A stretch of DNA of 64,000 nt from Thetidibacter halocola (GTDB taxonomy: Bacteria; Pseudomonadota; Alphaproteobacteria; Rhodobacterales; Rhodobacteraceae), in the NCBI RefSeq assembly GCF_018224955.1, contig NZ_JAGTUU010000003.1, forward strand, positions 496,001-560,000, written 5' to 3'. Every line of letters starts with the position of its first letter. The stretch's first letter is position 1. The translations under genes and the position numbers were made by a program. The notes under the pieces were generated by a model. It did not search any database. It saw only the letters and a list, made by a program, of their open reading frames with translations, and was not told the origin of the DNA. Below are positions 28,395 to 37,012 of this stretch, one piece after another.

Positions 28395-29420
28395 TCACTG
28401 TGGGGCGGGGCCGGTCGAGGCGCCGATGATCAACTCGGCCTCCATCATCTCGGTCAGGGGGCCGCAGCCGGGGTCGCGGATCAGCTGCAGCAGCATCTCG
28501 GCCACGCGCTCTCCGGCGCTGCGCACGGACGATCGGGTGGCGGTGAAGATCGGCACATCCTGGTCGTTCTTGAAGGCGCCGAGGTCGTCGTCATGGGTAA
28601 TGACCGAGACATCGCGCCCCATGTCGAGGCCCGCATCATGAATCGCCCGGCGTACGCCGATGGCGCTGATGACGGACGAGACGAGAAAGGCGGTGGGCGG
28701 CTCTGCCTGCCGCAACATGTCGCGCGCTGAGCGAAAGCCATAGACCTCGGTCATGTCCTCGGCCCGCATCAGGCGCGGGTCGGGGGCAAGGCCGCGCGCG
28801 ATCAGCGCCGCCTCGAATCCGCGCCGCCGCCGCCATGCGAAATCCATGTCCTCGAGTCCGTTGATCAGCGCGATGCGACGGTGGCCGAGATCCAGCAGGA
28901 AATCGGTGGCGCGGCGGAAGGACCGGCTGTTGTTGGTGTCGAGCCAGCTGTAGGGGGCGGTTTCCTCTGTCGCGCGGCCATGCACGACAAAGGGCAGGCC
29001 AAGCCCGTTGAGCAGCGCGATGCGCGGGTCGCGCATGGCCGGGGCGCTGACGATGATGCCGTCCACCGTGCCGCGGGCGTGGATGTCGCGATAGACGCGG
29101 TCCTGGCGCACGTCGTCGACGATACTCAGCACCATGTCGTAGCCCGCGCGGGCATAGGTTTCGCCGGCGCCGGCAATGAAATCGCCGAAGATCGGGTTCA
29201 CCATCTGGTGCCGGCGACTCACCGGGATGACATGGGCGATCGCCTGCGTCCGGCCGGTGGCGAGGCCACGGGCGCGGGCATTGGGGCGATAGTTCATCGC
29301 GCGGGCCGCCGCCTGCACCCGCGCGCGAGTCGTTTCGCTGACCTCGGGATAGCCGTTCAGCGCCCGGCTGACCGTGGTCGGGGACAGGTTCAGATGGCGC
29401 GAGAGTTCCTTGAGATTCAT
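28395..29420 (-). CDS. aglR: LacI-family regulator of the glucoside locus (AglR-like)
   Basis: 341 residues. The N-terminal LacI helix-turn-helix is NLKELSRHLNLSPTTVSRAL followed by hinge helix NARARGLATG; the rest is a periplasmic-binding-protein-like sensor domain (GRATEETAPYSWLDTNNSRS, FLVSSVISAIGVRRAIHDAG). It is divergent from aglE. Two LacI-type palindromes lie in the shared 248-bp region, one beside its own start codon, so I infer autoregulation plus control of aglEFGAK, probably relieved by a glucoside or glucose. Confidence 0.9.
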   Translation of the reverse strand: MNLKELSRHLNLSPTTVSRALNGYPEVSETTRARVQAAARAMNYRPNARARGLATGRTQAIAHVIPVSRRHQMVNPIFGDFIAGAGETYARAGYDMVLSIVDDVRQDRVYRDIHARGTVDGIIVSAPAMRDPRIALLNGLGLPFVVHGRATEETAPYSWLDTNNSRSFRRATDFLLDLGHRRIALINGLEDMDFAWRRRRGFEAALIARGLAPDPRLMRAEDMTEVYGFRSARDMLRQAEPPTAFLVSSVISAIGVRRAIHDAGLDMGRDVSVITHDDDLGAFKNDQDVPIFTATRSSVRSAGERVAEMLLQLIRDPGCGPLTEMMEAELIIGASTGPAPQ

Positions 29421-29428
29421 GCGGACGC

Positions 29429-29446
29429 ATTCAAAGCGGTTTGAAT
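29429..29446. promoter_or_regulatory. LacI-type operator at the regulator start
   Basis: ATTCAAAGCGGTTTGAAT, symmetric except for one G-G pair near the centre, 9 bases from the regulator's start codon. Confidence 0.65.
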
Positions 29447-29587
29447 TCCGATCACAGTGTCACAACCGTGCGCTGCACGAAAGGGGGGCTACTGCAACTT
29501 TCCTAGCTGCGCTGCGGCGAAAAAAGTGTTTGTAATAAATCGCGACGTCGTTGACAGTCGCTAACAGGTAGGACAGGAAGTCTGTGT

Positions 29588-29601
29588 CCAAAGCGCTTTG
29601 G
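29588..29601. promoter_or_regulatory. LacI-type operator upstream of aglE
   Basis: CCAAAGCGCTTTGG is a perfect 14-base palindrome of the classic LacI-family form. A TTGACA at 29551-29556 lies upstream, so the operator would sit near the transcription start. Confidence 0.75.
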
Positions 29602-29668
29602 CTATTGTGCCGGCGCCAGAGATTCAGGCGGAAAGCGCCGGACAGGCGCGACAATGGGAGGAGTCATA

Positions 29669-30937
29669 ATGAAATCTCGTTTTTACACCTGTGTGGCTGC
29701 CACGGCGCTGACCGCAGGCATGGCCCAGGCCGAGGATCTGACCGTTTTCGGGCCCTGGCTTGGCCCCGACCAGGCCGTGGTCGAAGAGGTGCTTGCCGCC
29801 TTCGCCGCCCAATCGGGCCACAACGTCAGCTATGTCGGCTCGGACAGTTTCGAGCAGCAGATCGTCGTCGACGCCGAGGCCGGGTCGGCCCCGAACATCG
29901 CGATCTTCCCGCAGCCGGGTCTGGCGTCCGACATGGCGGGCCGCGGGTTCCTCGCGCCGCTCAAGGAGGGCACGGGCGACTGGGTGCGCGACAATTACGC
30001 AGCCGGCCAGTCCTGGGTCGACCTCGGCACCTATGCGGGCCCTGACGGGGCAACGGACCTCTACGGGTTCTTCTACAAGGTCGATGTGAAGTCGCTGGTC
30101 TGGTATGTTCCCGAGAATTTCGAGGATGCGGGTTATGAGATCCCGACCACGATGGAAGAGCTCAAGGCCCTGACCGAGCAGATCGTCGCCGATGGCGAGA
30201 CGCCGTGGTGCATCGGTCTGGGATCGGGCGGCGCGACCGGCTGGCCCGCGACCGACTGGGTCGAGGACATGATGCTGCGCACGCAATCGCCCGAGGATTA
30301 CGACGCCTGGGTGAAGAATGAGCTGAAATTCGACGACCCCAAGGTGGTCGCCGCGATCGAGGAGTTCGGTTGGTTCGCGCGCAACGACGCCTACGTGGCG
30401 GGCGGCGCGGGCGCCGTCGCCTCGACCGATTTCCGCGACAGCCCCAAGGGCCTCTTCGATGCGCCGCCGCAGTGCTACCTGCACCGCCAGGCGTCGTTCA
30501 TCCCGGCCTTCTTCCCCGAAGGCACGGTCGTCGGTGAGGACGCGGATTTCTTCTATTTCCCGGCCTATGCCGAAAAGGACCTGGGCGCGCCGGTGCTGGG
30601 CGCGGGCACGCTCTGGGCCATCACCAACGAGAACGACGCGGCGCATGATCTGATCGCCTTCCTCCAGATGCCCGAGGCGCACGAGATCTGGATGGCGCGC
30701 GGCGGTTTCCTGACCCCGCTCAAGGGTGTGGACTCGTCCAAGTTCTCGGACGCGCCGACAGCCAAGATGAACGACATCCTGCTGGGCGCGACCACCTTCC
30801 GCTTCGACGGGTCCGACCTGATGCCGGGCGGCGTGGGCGCGGGCAGCTTCTGGACGGGGATGGTCGACTATACCGGCGGCAAGGACGCTGGCGCCGTGGC
30901 CTCGGGCATCCAGAACAGCTGGGACGCACTGAAGTAA
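29669..30937 (+). CDS. aglE: Alpha-glucoside ABC transporter, substrate-binding protein AglE
   Basis: 422 residues; ATG 29669 follows GGGAGGAGTCATA. A signal peptide ends at MAQA-ED. Family 1 binding protein: LTVFGPWLGPDQAVVEEVL, FPQPGLASDMAGRGFLAPL, CIGLGSGGATGWPATDWVED and a C-terminal LPGGVGAG-like stretch (LMPGGVGAGSFWTGM). It captures alpha-glucosides (maltose, trehalose or sucrose class) in the periplasm. First gene of aglEFGAK. Two hairpins follow before aglF. Confidence 0.92.
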   Translation: MKSRFYTCVAATALTAGMAQAEDLTVFGPWLGPDQAVVEEVLAAFAAQSGHNVSYVGSDSFEQQIVVDAEAGSAPNIAIFPQPGLASDMAGRGFLAPLKEGTGDWVRDNYAAGQSWVDLGTYAGPDGATDLYGFFYKVDVKSLVWYVPENFEDAGYEIPTTMEELKALTEQIVADGETPWCIGLGSGGATGWPATDWVEDMMLRTQSPEDYDAWVKNELKFDDPKVVAAIEEFGWFARNDAYVAGGAGAVASTDFRDSPKGLFDAPPQCYLHRQASFIPAFFPEGTVVGEDADFFYFPAYAEKDLGAPVLGAGTLWAITNENDAAHDLIAFLQMPEAHEIWMARGGFLTPLKGVDSSKFSDAPTAKMNDILLGATTFRFDGSDLMPGGVGAGSFWTGMVDYTGGKDAGAVASGIQNSWDALK

Positions 30938-30938
30938 G

Positions 30939-31014
30939 CGCGGAGGCGGGGGCGGTGCTGGCCGCCTCCGCAGTCCGGCGGGGCCGGGCGGCAAATTCCG
31001 TTGACGGAATTTGC
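30939..31014 (+). promoter_or_regulatory. Two stem-loops between aglE and aglF
   Basis: Stem 1: GCGGAGGCGG (30939-30948) with CCGCCTCCGC (30962-30971). Stem 2: GCAAATTCCG (30991-31000) with CGGAATTTGC (31005-31014), loop TTGA. Both are perfect 10-bp stems; neither has a U tract. Probably mRNA stabilisers or partial attenuators. Confidence 0.55.
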
Positions 31015-31082
31015 GGATTTCTTGGAAGACATTTGCGCCTGGCGGCACAGTCCGGCAGGGCGCGAACCGGGGGGAGACCGTC

Positions 31083-32102
31083 ATGCATCCTGCCATCCAG
31101 GGCCTGCTGACCATCGTGATCGGCGTGGGCGCCTGCCTTAGCTACTTCTATTTCTCGAACCAGTTCCTGGACAAGGTGCTGTTCCCCGCCAAGGGGCCGC
31201 AGGCGGGGCGCAACATCAACCGCGCCAACATGGTCCGGCCCTGGCTGTTCCTGTTCCCGGCGCTCTTCGCGCTGTCGCTGTATCTCGCCTACCCAGTGGT
31301 CGAGACCATCCGCCTGTCGCTGACAGAGCGGGTCACCCAGCCCGACGGATCGACGGTCTACCGCTTTGTCGGGTTTGCCAATTACGTCCAGATGTCCGCC
31401 GATCCCAAGTTCTGGGAGGCGATGTGGAACAACATGTTCTGGCTGATCGTCGTGCCAGCGCTGTCCACCGCCTTCGGCCTGCTGGCGGCACAGCTGTCCG
31501 ACCGGATCAAGTGGGGCAACGTGGCCAAGTCGCTGATCTTCATGCCGATGGCCATTTCCTTTGTTGGCGCCGCGGTGATCTGGAAGCTGGTCTATGACGC
31601 CCGCCCGCCGGGAGCCGAGCAGATCGGCGTGATGAATGCGGTCTATGTCTGGCTGACCGGCAACGACCCGCAGCAATGGCTGACAGTGCCGTTCTGGAAC
31701 AACTTCCTGCTGATGGTGGTGCTGGTCTGGATCCAGACGGGCTTCGCCATGGTGATCCTGTCGGCGGCGCTGCGCGGTATCCCCGAGGAAACCATCGAGG
31801 CCGCCATCGTCGATGGCGCCAACCCGTTCCAGATCTTCTTCAAGATCAAGGTGCCACAGATCGCCGGGACCATCGTGGTGGTCTGGACCACGATCACGCT
31901 GGTCGTGCTCAAGGTCTTCGACATCGTCTTTGCGATGACCAACGGCCAATGGGGCACGCAGGTCCTCGCCAACTACATGTTCAACCAGCTCTTCGTCGCC
32001 CGTGACTGGGGTGTGGGCTCGGCCAGCGCGATGGTCATCATGCTGCTGGTGACGCCGATCCTGGTGTGGAACGTTCGCAACGCGCGCAAGGAGATGCGGT
32101 AA
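31083..32102 (+). CDS. aglF: Alpha-glucoside ABC transporter permease AglF
   Basis: 339 residues from ATG 31083 after GGGGGGAGACCGTC. MalF-type inner-membrane permease. An N-terminal segment (LLTIVIGVGACLSYFYF) is followed by the core beginning WLFLFPALFALSLYLAYPVV. The EAA loop that docks with the ATPase is EETIEAAIVDGANPFQIFFK. One base separates its stop from the aglG start, so the two permeases are coupled. Confidence 0.92.
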   Translation: MHPAIQGLLTIVIGVGACLSYFYFSNQFLDKVLFPAKGPQAGRNINRANMVRPWLFLFPALFALSLYLAYPVVETIRLSLTERVTQPDGSTVYRFVGFANYVQMSADPKFWEAMWNNMFWLIVVPALSTAFGLLAAQLSDRIKWGNVAKSLIFMPMAISFVGAAVIWKLVYDARPPGAEQIGVMNAVYVWLTGNDPQQWLTVPFWNNFLLMVVLVWIQTGFAMVILSAALRGIPEETIEAAIVDGANPFQIFFKIKVPQIAGTIVVVWTTITLVVLKVFDIVFAMTNGQWGTQVLANYMFNQLFVARDWGVGSASAMVIMLLVTPILVWNVRNARKEMR

Positions 32103-32103
32103 C

Positions 32104-33258
32104 ATGGACAACATAGCCGGTTCCAAATCCTCGCTCACCTGGGCCGTCCACATCGCCACGGCGCTGTTGGTGGCGCTGTGGCTGTTCCCGACCGTGGGCC
32201 TCTTCGTGTCGTCCTTCCGCACGGCGGACCAGATCGCCAGTTCCGGCTGGTGGAACGCGCTGTTCCCGACCGAACAGACGCTGACCCTGCGCACCGCCGC
32301 TCCCGAGACGCAGGTGCAGGAGGGCAATCTGTATGTGATCGAGGGCAATCTCTTCACCGAAACCGACACGCCCCCCGCCGAGATCGGCAGCTGGGGCACC
32401 TCGTCCCGCGACGTGTCCGCCTATGGCCCGGGCGATACCGCCGAACTGGGCGATGGCGAAAAGCTGACAGTGCAGGCGGACGGGGGCTATCGGCTGGAAA
32501 GCGCGACCGAGATGACCGGGTCGCGCGGCCAGCGGACCTTCGTCACCGCCGAGATCCCGCCGGAATTCACGCTGGACAACTACCGGCAGGTCTTGTTTTC
32601 GGGCGACTCGACCGACAGCATGGCCAAGGCCTTCTTCAACACGCTGACGGTGACGATCCCGGCGACGATCATCCCGATCGTGGTCGCGGCCTTTGCCGCC
32701 TATGCGCTGGCCTGGATGGATTTTCCCGGCCGTGCGCTGCTGATCGCCTTCGTCGTGGGGCTGCTGGTGGTGCCGCTGCAACTGGCGCTGATCCCGCTCT
32801 TGAAGCTCCACCTGGGTATCGGCATCGGCAAGGGCTATCTCGGTGTCTGGCTGGCGCATACGGGGTTCGGGTTGCCCTTGGCGATCTACCTCTTGCGCAA
32901 CTACATGGTCGGCTTGCCGCGCGACATCATCGAGAATGCGCGGGTCGATGGCGCGACCGAGTTCCAGATCTTCACCAAGATCATCCTGCCGCTGAGCTTC
33001 CCGGCGCTGGCCAGTTTTGCGATCTTCCAGTTCCTCTGGACCTGGAACGACCTGCTGGTGGCCAAGGTGTTCCTGATCGACGCGACGGGTCAGACCACGG
33101 TGATGACCAACCAGATCGTCGAGCTGCTGGGCACGCGCGGCGGCAACTGGGAAATCCTCGCTACTGCGGCCTTTGTCAGTATCGCGGTGCCGCTGGCGGT
33201 GTTCTTCGCCATGCAGCGGTATCTTGTGCGCGGTCTGCTGGCGGGCTCGGTGAAATAA
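32104..33258 (+). CDS. aglG: Alpha-glucoside ABC transporter permease AglG
   Basis: 384 residues, MalG type. After the first membrane segment (HIATALLVALWLFPTVGLF) there is a periplasmic insertion of about 110 residues (roughly 45-160) rich in Thr, Glu and Gly, which makes it longer than MalG and is characteristic of AglG. The core carries the EAA loop RDIIENARVDGATEFQIFTK and ends with MQRYLVRGLLAGSVK. Confidence 0.92.
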   Translation: MDNIAGSKSSLTWAVHIATALLVALWLFPTVGLFVSSFRTADQIASSGWWNALFPTEQTLTLRTAAPETQVQEGNLYVIEGNLFTETDTPPAEIGSWGTSSRDVSAYGPGDTAELGDGEKLTVQADGGYRLESATEMTGSRGQRTFVTAEIPPEFTLDNYRQVLFSGDSTDSMAKAFFNTLTVTIPATIIPIVVAAFAAYALAWMDFPGRALLIAFVVGLLVVPLQLALIPLLKLHLGIGIGKGYLGVWLAHTGFGLPLAIYLLRNYMVGLPRDIIENARVDGATEFQIFTKIILPLSFPALASFAIFQFLWTWNDLLVAKVFLIDATGQTTVMTNQIVELLGTRGGNWEILATAAFVSIAVPLAVFFAMQRYLVRGLLAGSVK

Positions 33259-33332
33259 ACCTCCCCGCGCGCGGCGCGGGACGACAGACAAAAGGCTCCG
33301 GGCCACGGTCCGGGGCGCGCGGAGTGACACAG

Positions 33333-34994
33333 ATGAATGCAGAGGCACAGACCTTCATGGGCACGACACAGATGCCGAAAGACCCCGACTGGTGGCGCGG
33401 CGCGGTGATCTACCAGATCTATCCGCGCAGCTTCCAGGACAGCAACGGCGACGGTGTGGGCGACCTGAACGGGATCACCGGGCGGCTGCCGCATGTGGCG
33501 AGCCTTGGCGTGGACGCGATCTGGATCTCGCCCTTCTTCACCTCGCCGATGAAGGATTTCGGCTATGACGTCAGCGATTACTGCGACGTCGACCCGATGT
33601 TCGGCAGCCTGGCGGATTTCGACGTGCTGGTGGACACGGCGCACCAACTGGGCCTGCGGGTGATGATCGACCTCGTGCTGTCGCATACCTCGGACCAGCA
33701 TCCGTGGTTCGCGGAAAGCCGCGCCAGCAAGGACAATGACCGCGCCAACTGGTATGTCTGGGCCGATGCGAAACCCGACGGCACGCCACCCAACAACTGG
33801 CTGTCGATCTTCGGTGGCTCGGCCTGGCAATGGGACGCGCGGCGCTGCCAGTATTACCTGCACAATTTCCTGACCTCGCAGCCGGACCTGAACTTTCACG
33901 AGCCCGCCGTGCAGGAGGCGCTGCTGAAGGTCGTGCGCTTCTGGCTGGATCGGGGCGTCGACGGGTTCCGGCTCGACACGATCAACTTCTACATCCACGA
34001 CAAGCAGTTGCGCGACAACCCGGCCCTGGCCGAGGAAAAGCGCAACCCGATCAGCGCGCCGGCCGTGAACCCCTATACCTGGCAGGAACATCTCTACGAC
34101 AAGAACCAGCCGGAAAACCTCGATTTCCTGCGCAAGCTGCGCAAGATCATGGACGAATTCGGCGCGGCCGCCGTGGGCGAGGTGGGCGACGACCTTTACG
34201 GTCTCGACATTCTCGGCGAATACACCTCGGGCGGGGACAAGGTGCAGATGTCCTACGCCTTCGAGTTGCTCTCGCCGAAACAGCCCGATGCGGCCTATGT
34301 CGCCGATGTCATGGCGCTGGTCGATGAAAAGGCGCCCGAGGGCTGGGTCTGCTGGGCCTTCTCCAACCACGACGTGCCGCGCCATGTCAGCCGCTGGAAC
34401 CTGCCCGACGCCGCCGCTCGCGCCTATATCACGCTGATGATGTGCCTGCGGGGCTCGGTCTGCCTCTACCAGGGCGAAGAGCTTGGCCTGCCCGAGGCAG
34501 AGCTGCATTTCGAGGATCTGCAAGACCCCTACGGCATCCAGTTCTGGCCCGAGTTCAAGGGCCGCGACGGTTGCCGGACACCGATGGTCTGGGACCGCAT
34601 GGCGCTGAACGGCGGGTTTTCCGCCGGGGTGCCGTGGCTGCCCGTCAGCCAGGATCACCTGCCGCGCGCCGTGGGTGAACAGGAACGCGACCCGGGCGCG
34701 CTGCTGCATCACTACCGCAAGACGATCGCGTTCCGCCACAGCCACGCGGCGCTGGCCAAGGGCACGCAAAGCAAGGTGCAGGCCACCGGCAGCATCGTGC
34801 ATTTCCAGCGGCAGAGCGACACAGAGACGATCTTTGTCGCGGTCAACCTGTCGGGAGAGCCCGCGCAGGTGGCCATGCCCGAGGGAGACTGGCACCAGAT
34901 CGGGATAGAACTGGGCAGCGCGGCGGGTTTCCCCGACGGGCGCCTGCACTTGGGGCCGTGGCAGCCGGCGATGGCCGTGCTTCACCGCGGTTAA
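33333..34994 (+). CDS. aglA: Alpha-glucosidase, GH13 family (AglA)
   Basis: 553 residues from ATG 33333 after GCGGAGTGACACAG. Cytosolic GH13 exo-enzyme: WWRGAVIYQIYPRSFQDSNG, DLVLSHTSDQHPWF (region I), nucleophile Asp in DGFRLDTINF (region II), acid Glu in AVGEVGDD (region III) and SNHDVPRHVSRW (region IV). It splits the imported alpha-glucosides; glucose then passes to Glk. 74 bases after aglG and 21 bases before aglK. Confidence 0.94.
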   Translation: MNAEAQTFMGTTQMPKDPDWWRGAVIYQIYPRSFQDSNGDGVGDLNGITGRLPHVASLGVDAIWISPFFTSPMKDFGYDVSDYCDVDPMFGSLADFDVLVDTAHQLGLRVMIDLVLSHTSDQHPWFAESRASKDNDRANWYVWADAKPDGTPPNNWLSIFGGSAWQWDARRCQYYLHNFLTSQPDLNFHEPAVQEALLKVVRFWLDRGVDGFRLDTINFYIHDKQLRDNPALAEEKRNPISAPAVNPYTWQEHLYDKNQPENLDFLRKLRKIMDEFGAAAVGEVGDDLYGLDILGEYTSGGDKVQMSYAFELLSPKQPDAAYVADVMALVDEKAPEGWVCWAFSNHDVPRHVSRWNLPDAAARAYITLMMCLRGSVCLYQGEELGLPEAELHFEDLQDPYGIQFWPEFKGRDGCRTPMVWDRMALNGGFSAGVPWLPVSQDHLPRAVGEQERDPGALLHHYRKTIAFRHSHAALAKGTQSKVQATGSIVHFQRQSDTETIFVAVNLSGEPAQVAMPEGDWHQIGIELGSAAGFPDGRLHLGPWQPAMAVLHRG

Positions 34995-35015
34995 CGAGAA
35001 AAAAGAGGGGGAGAG

Positions 35016-36098
35016 ATGGCCAACCTGAAGCTGACCAATGTCGCAAAGACCTATGGCGGCACGGTCGACGTGCTCAAGGATATCAACCTGGACATCACGC
35101 AGGGCGAGCTGATCGTCTTCGTGGGCCCTTCGGGCTGCGGCAAGTCCACGCTGTTGCGGATGATCGCGGGGCTGGAAAAGATCACCGGCGGCACGCTGGA
35201 GATCGACGGGCAGGTGGTCAACGACGTGCCGCCCGCGCAGCGCGGCATCGCCATGGTGTTCCAGTCCTACGCGCTCTATCCGCACATGACCGTGCGCGAG
35301 AACATGAGTTTCGCGCTGAAACTGGCCAAGAAACCCCAGGCAGAGATCGACGCGGCGGTGAACCGCGCGGCGAAGATGCTGCAACTGGAACCCTACCTGG
35401 ACCGCCTGCCCAAGGCGCTGTCGGGCGGCCAGCGGCAGCGGGTGGCGATCGGGCGGAGCCTCGTGCGCGACCCCAAGGTCTATCTCTTCGACGAGCCGCT
35501 CTCGAACCTCGACGCGGCGCTGCGGGTGGCGACCCGGATCGAGATCGCGCAGCTCAAGGAACAGATGCCCGAGCGCACGATGATCTACGTCACCCATGAC
35601 CAGGTCGAGGCGATGACGCTGGCGACCCGCATCGTCGTGCTGGCGAACAAGGGCATCGCGCAGGTCGGCTCTCCGCTGGACCTGTATGAGCGGCCGAACA
35701 GCGAATTCGTGGCGCAGTTCATCGGCTCTCCGTCGATGAACCTGCTTCTCGGCAAGGTCGTGGCGACCGGTGCGCAGACCCGGGTGCAACTGGCGGGCGG
35801 CGGCGTGGCGCTTTCGGATTATCCCACGACCGAGGCCGACATGGGCCTGTCGGTCAACGTGGGCGTCCGGCCCGAGGATTTCGTGACTGCCGGGGACGAT
35901 TACCTTTACGAGGGCACGGTCGGCATCACCGAGGCGCTGGGAGAGGTGACGCTGCTCTATTTCGGCTCGGGCGAGGGGCAGGTCATCGCCAAGCTGCCCG
36001 GCATCCACCGCGAGATGCGTGGTCGCACCGTTCGGCTGACCGCCGATCCCGCCAAGGTGCACCTGTTCGCCAACGGCGTCTCGCTGCACCATCGCTGA
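35016..36098 (+). CDS. aglK: Alpha-glucoside ABC transporter ATP-binding protein AglK
   Basis: 360 residues, MalK/UgpC type. Walker A GPSGCGKST, Q loop VFQSYALYPHMTV, signature LSGGQRQRVAIGR, Walker B VYLFDEPLSNLDAALR, switch His in MIYVTHDQVEAM. The C-terminal regulatory TOBE domain runs from about residue 240. It energises AglFG and may also serve other CUT1 permeases. Start preceded by GGGGGAGAG; last gene of the operon. Confidence 0.94.
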   Translation: MANLKLTNVAKTYGGTVDVLKDINLDITQGELIVFVGPSGCGKSTLLRMIAGLEKITGGTLEIDGQVVNDVPPAQRGIAMVFQSYALYPHMTVRENMSFALKLAKKPQAEIDAAVNRAAKMLQLEPYLDRLPKALSGGQRQRVAIGRSLVRDPKVYLFDEPLSNLDAALRVATRIEIAQLKEQMPERTMIYVTHDQVEAMTLATRIVVLANKGIAQVGSPLDLYERPNSEFVAQFIGSPSMNLLLGKVVATGAQTRVQLAGGGVALSDYPTTEADMGLSVNVGVRPEDFVTAGDDYLYEGTVGITEALGEVTLLYFGSGEGQVIAKLPGIHREMRGRTVRLTADPAKVHLFANGVSLHHR

Positions 36099-36108
36099 GG
36101 CGGACACG

Positions 36109-36146
36109 GAAACGCCCGGCGGGGAGGAGACTCCGCCGGGCGTTTC
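36109..36146 (+). terminator. Terminator of aglEFGAK
   Basis: GAAACGCCCGGCGG and CCGCCGGGCGTTTC form a perfect 14-bp stem. The T tract after it is short. Confidence 0.75.
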
Positions 36147-36180
36147 GCCTGTGCCGCCCAGAGGCAGCGGTCAGGTCATG

Positions 36181-36423
36181 TCAGCAGCGAGCGCGATAGG
36201 TCTCGCCGGTCTGCGGGTCGCGATAGAGGCAGGTGCCGTCGCTGTAACGCTCGATCAGCGAGCCCGCGATCACGCCTGCGGCTGCACCAACCACGGCGCC
36301 GCGGATCGGCTTGTCGTCGTCAAGCGCCGCACCCAAGGCCGCCCCGCCGGCCACGGCCGCGGTGGTGGTGTCGCAGGCCGCGAGCGGGATGAGAAGCGGC
36401 AGGACGAGGATCAGTTTCTTCAC
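36181..36423 (-). CDS. Glycine-zipper small lipoprotein
   Basis: 80 residues from GTG 36423, after GGGGAGACAGACC. Lipobox LIPLAAC gives a lipidated Cys. The body has glycine-zipper repeats (AAVAGGAALGAAL and RGAVVGAAAGVIAGSLI) that can pack into a membrane, then a short tail with two Cys (GTCLYRDPQTGETYRARC) that could form a disulfide. Resembles other 17-kDa-antigen-type or OmpA-like lipoproteins in part; exact role unknown. Confidence 0.8.
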   Translation of the reverse strand: MKKLILVLPLLIPLAACDTTTAAVAGGAALGAALDDDKPIRGAVVGAAAGVIAGSLIERYSDGTCLYRDPQTGETYRARC

Positions 36424-36504
36424 GGTCTGTCTCCCCTCAGGATGCCAATGTTCAGGCGCCGCGCCGGGTTCCCGCCGGCCTTGCGGCGGGCGGGAACGCG
36501 CCGA

Positions 36505-36861
36505 TCACCGTTCGATCGCGCCGCCGGCCTGCTGCCAATGCGCCAATCCGCCGATATTGTATACCTCGTGACCCATCCGGGCCAGCATCCCCTTCGCCAT
36601 CGATGACCGCGCGCCCGAGGCGCAGTAGACGGCGACGGGCTTGCCCGATTTCAGTTCGGCCAGGCATTCCGGGCTGCGCGGGTCGGCGCGCATGGCCAAC
36701 GCGGCGGTGGGGATCGCCAGAGCACCCTTCGCCTTGCCCGACATGGCAATTTCCATCGGCTCACGGATGTCGATCAGCACGATCTCGCCCGCCTCGACAA
36801 GGGGGATAGCCTGGGCGGCGGTCATGCCCGGCGTGGGGTCGGTTCTCAGAAAGTTGAACAT
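36505..36861 (-). CDS. Rhodanese-like single-domain protein
   Basis: 118 residues from ATG 36861. Rhodanese fold with IDIREPMEIAMSGKAKGA, active-site loop YCASGARS (nucleophile Cys) and YNIGGLAHWQQAGG at the end. It would carry sulfane sulfur as a cysteine persulfide in the cytosol. Upstream is an ATTC-N8-GAAT palindrome overlapping the likely promoter, a SqrR/BigR-like operator, which points to induction by sulfide or polysulfide (inference). The operator lies between it and the divergent uvrA. Confidence 0.9.
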   Translation of the reverse strand: MFNFLRTDPTPGMTAAQAIPLVEAGEIVLIDIREPMEIAMSGKAKGALAIPTAALAMRADPRSPECLAELKSGKPVAVYCASGARSSMAKGMLARMGHEVYNIGGLAHWQQAGGAIER

Positions 36862-36894
36862 TGCGGCGTCTCCAAGCCTGTTTGACCTTTCATA

Positions 36895-36916
36895 TACATT
36901 CTAATAGTGGAATGTA
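36895..36916. promoter_or_regulatory. SqrR/BigR-like operator upstream of the rhodanese gene
   Basis: TACATTC-TAATAGTG-GAATGTA: perfect 7-base arms containing ATTC-N8-GAAT. It lies over the likely minus-strand promoter (TTTACA, then TATATG 16 bases on). Confidence 0.6.
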
Positions 36917-36932
36917 AAGGGTCACAGTGCAC

Positions 36933-36947
36933 GTTCCGCATCCGTTC
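36933..36947. promoter_or_regulatory. LexA (SOS) box upstream of uvrA
   Basis: GTTC-CGCATCC-GTTC, an exact match to the alphaproteobacterial LexA box GTTC-N7-GTTC, 66 bases before uvrA. Confidence 0.85.
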
Positions 36948-37012
36948 TCCATTTTCGATTGGCGGGACGGGCCGGATCGACTATCTGTCACCCAGACCAG
37001 CCGGGGGACCAG

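Noticed and set aside
33090-36107. Open minus-strand frame of about 1000 codons opposite aglA and aglK
   Set aside because: Antisense to two clear genes with intact motifs; low-complexity composition and no ribosome-binding site.
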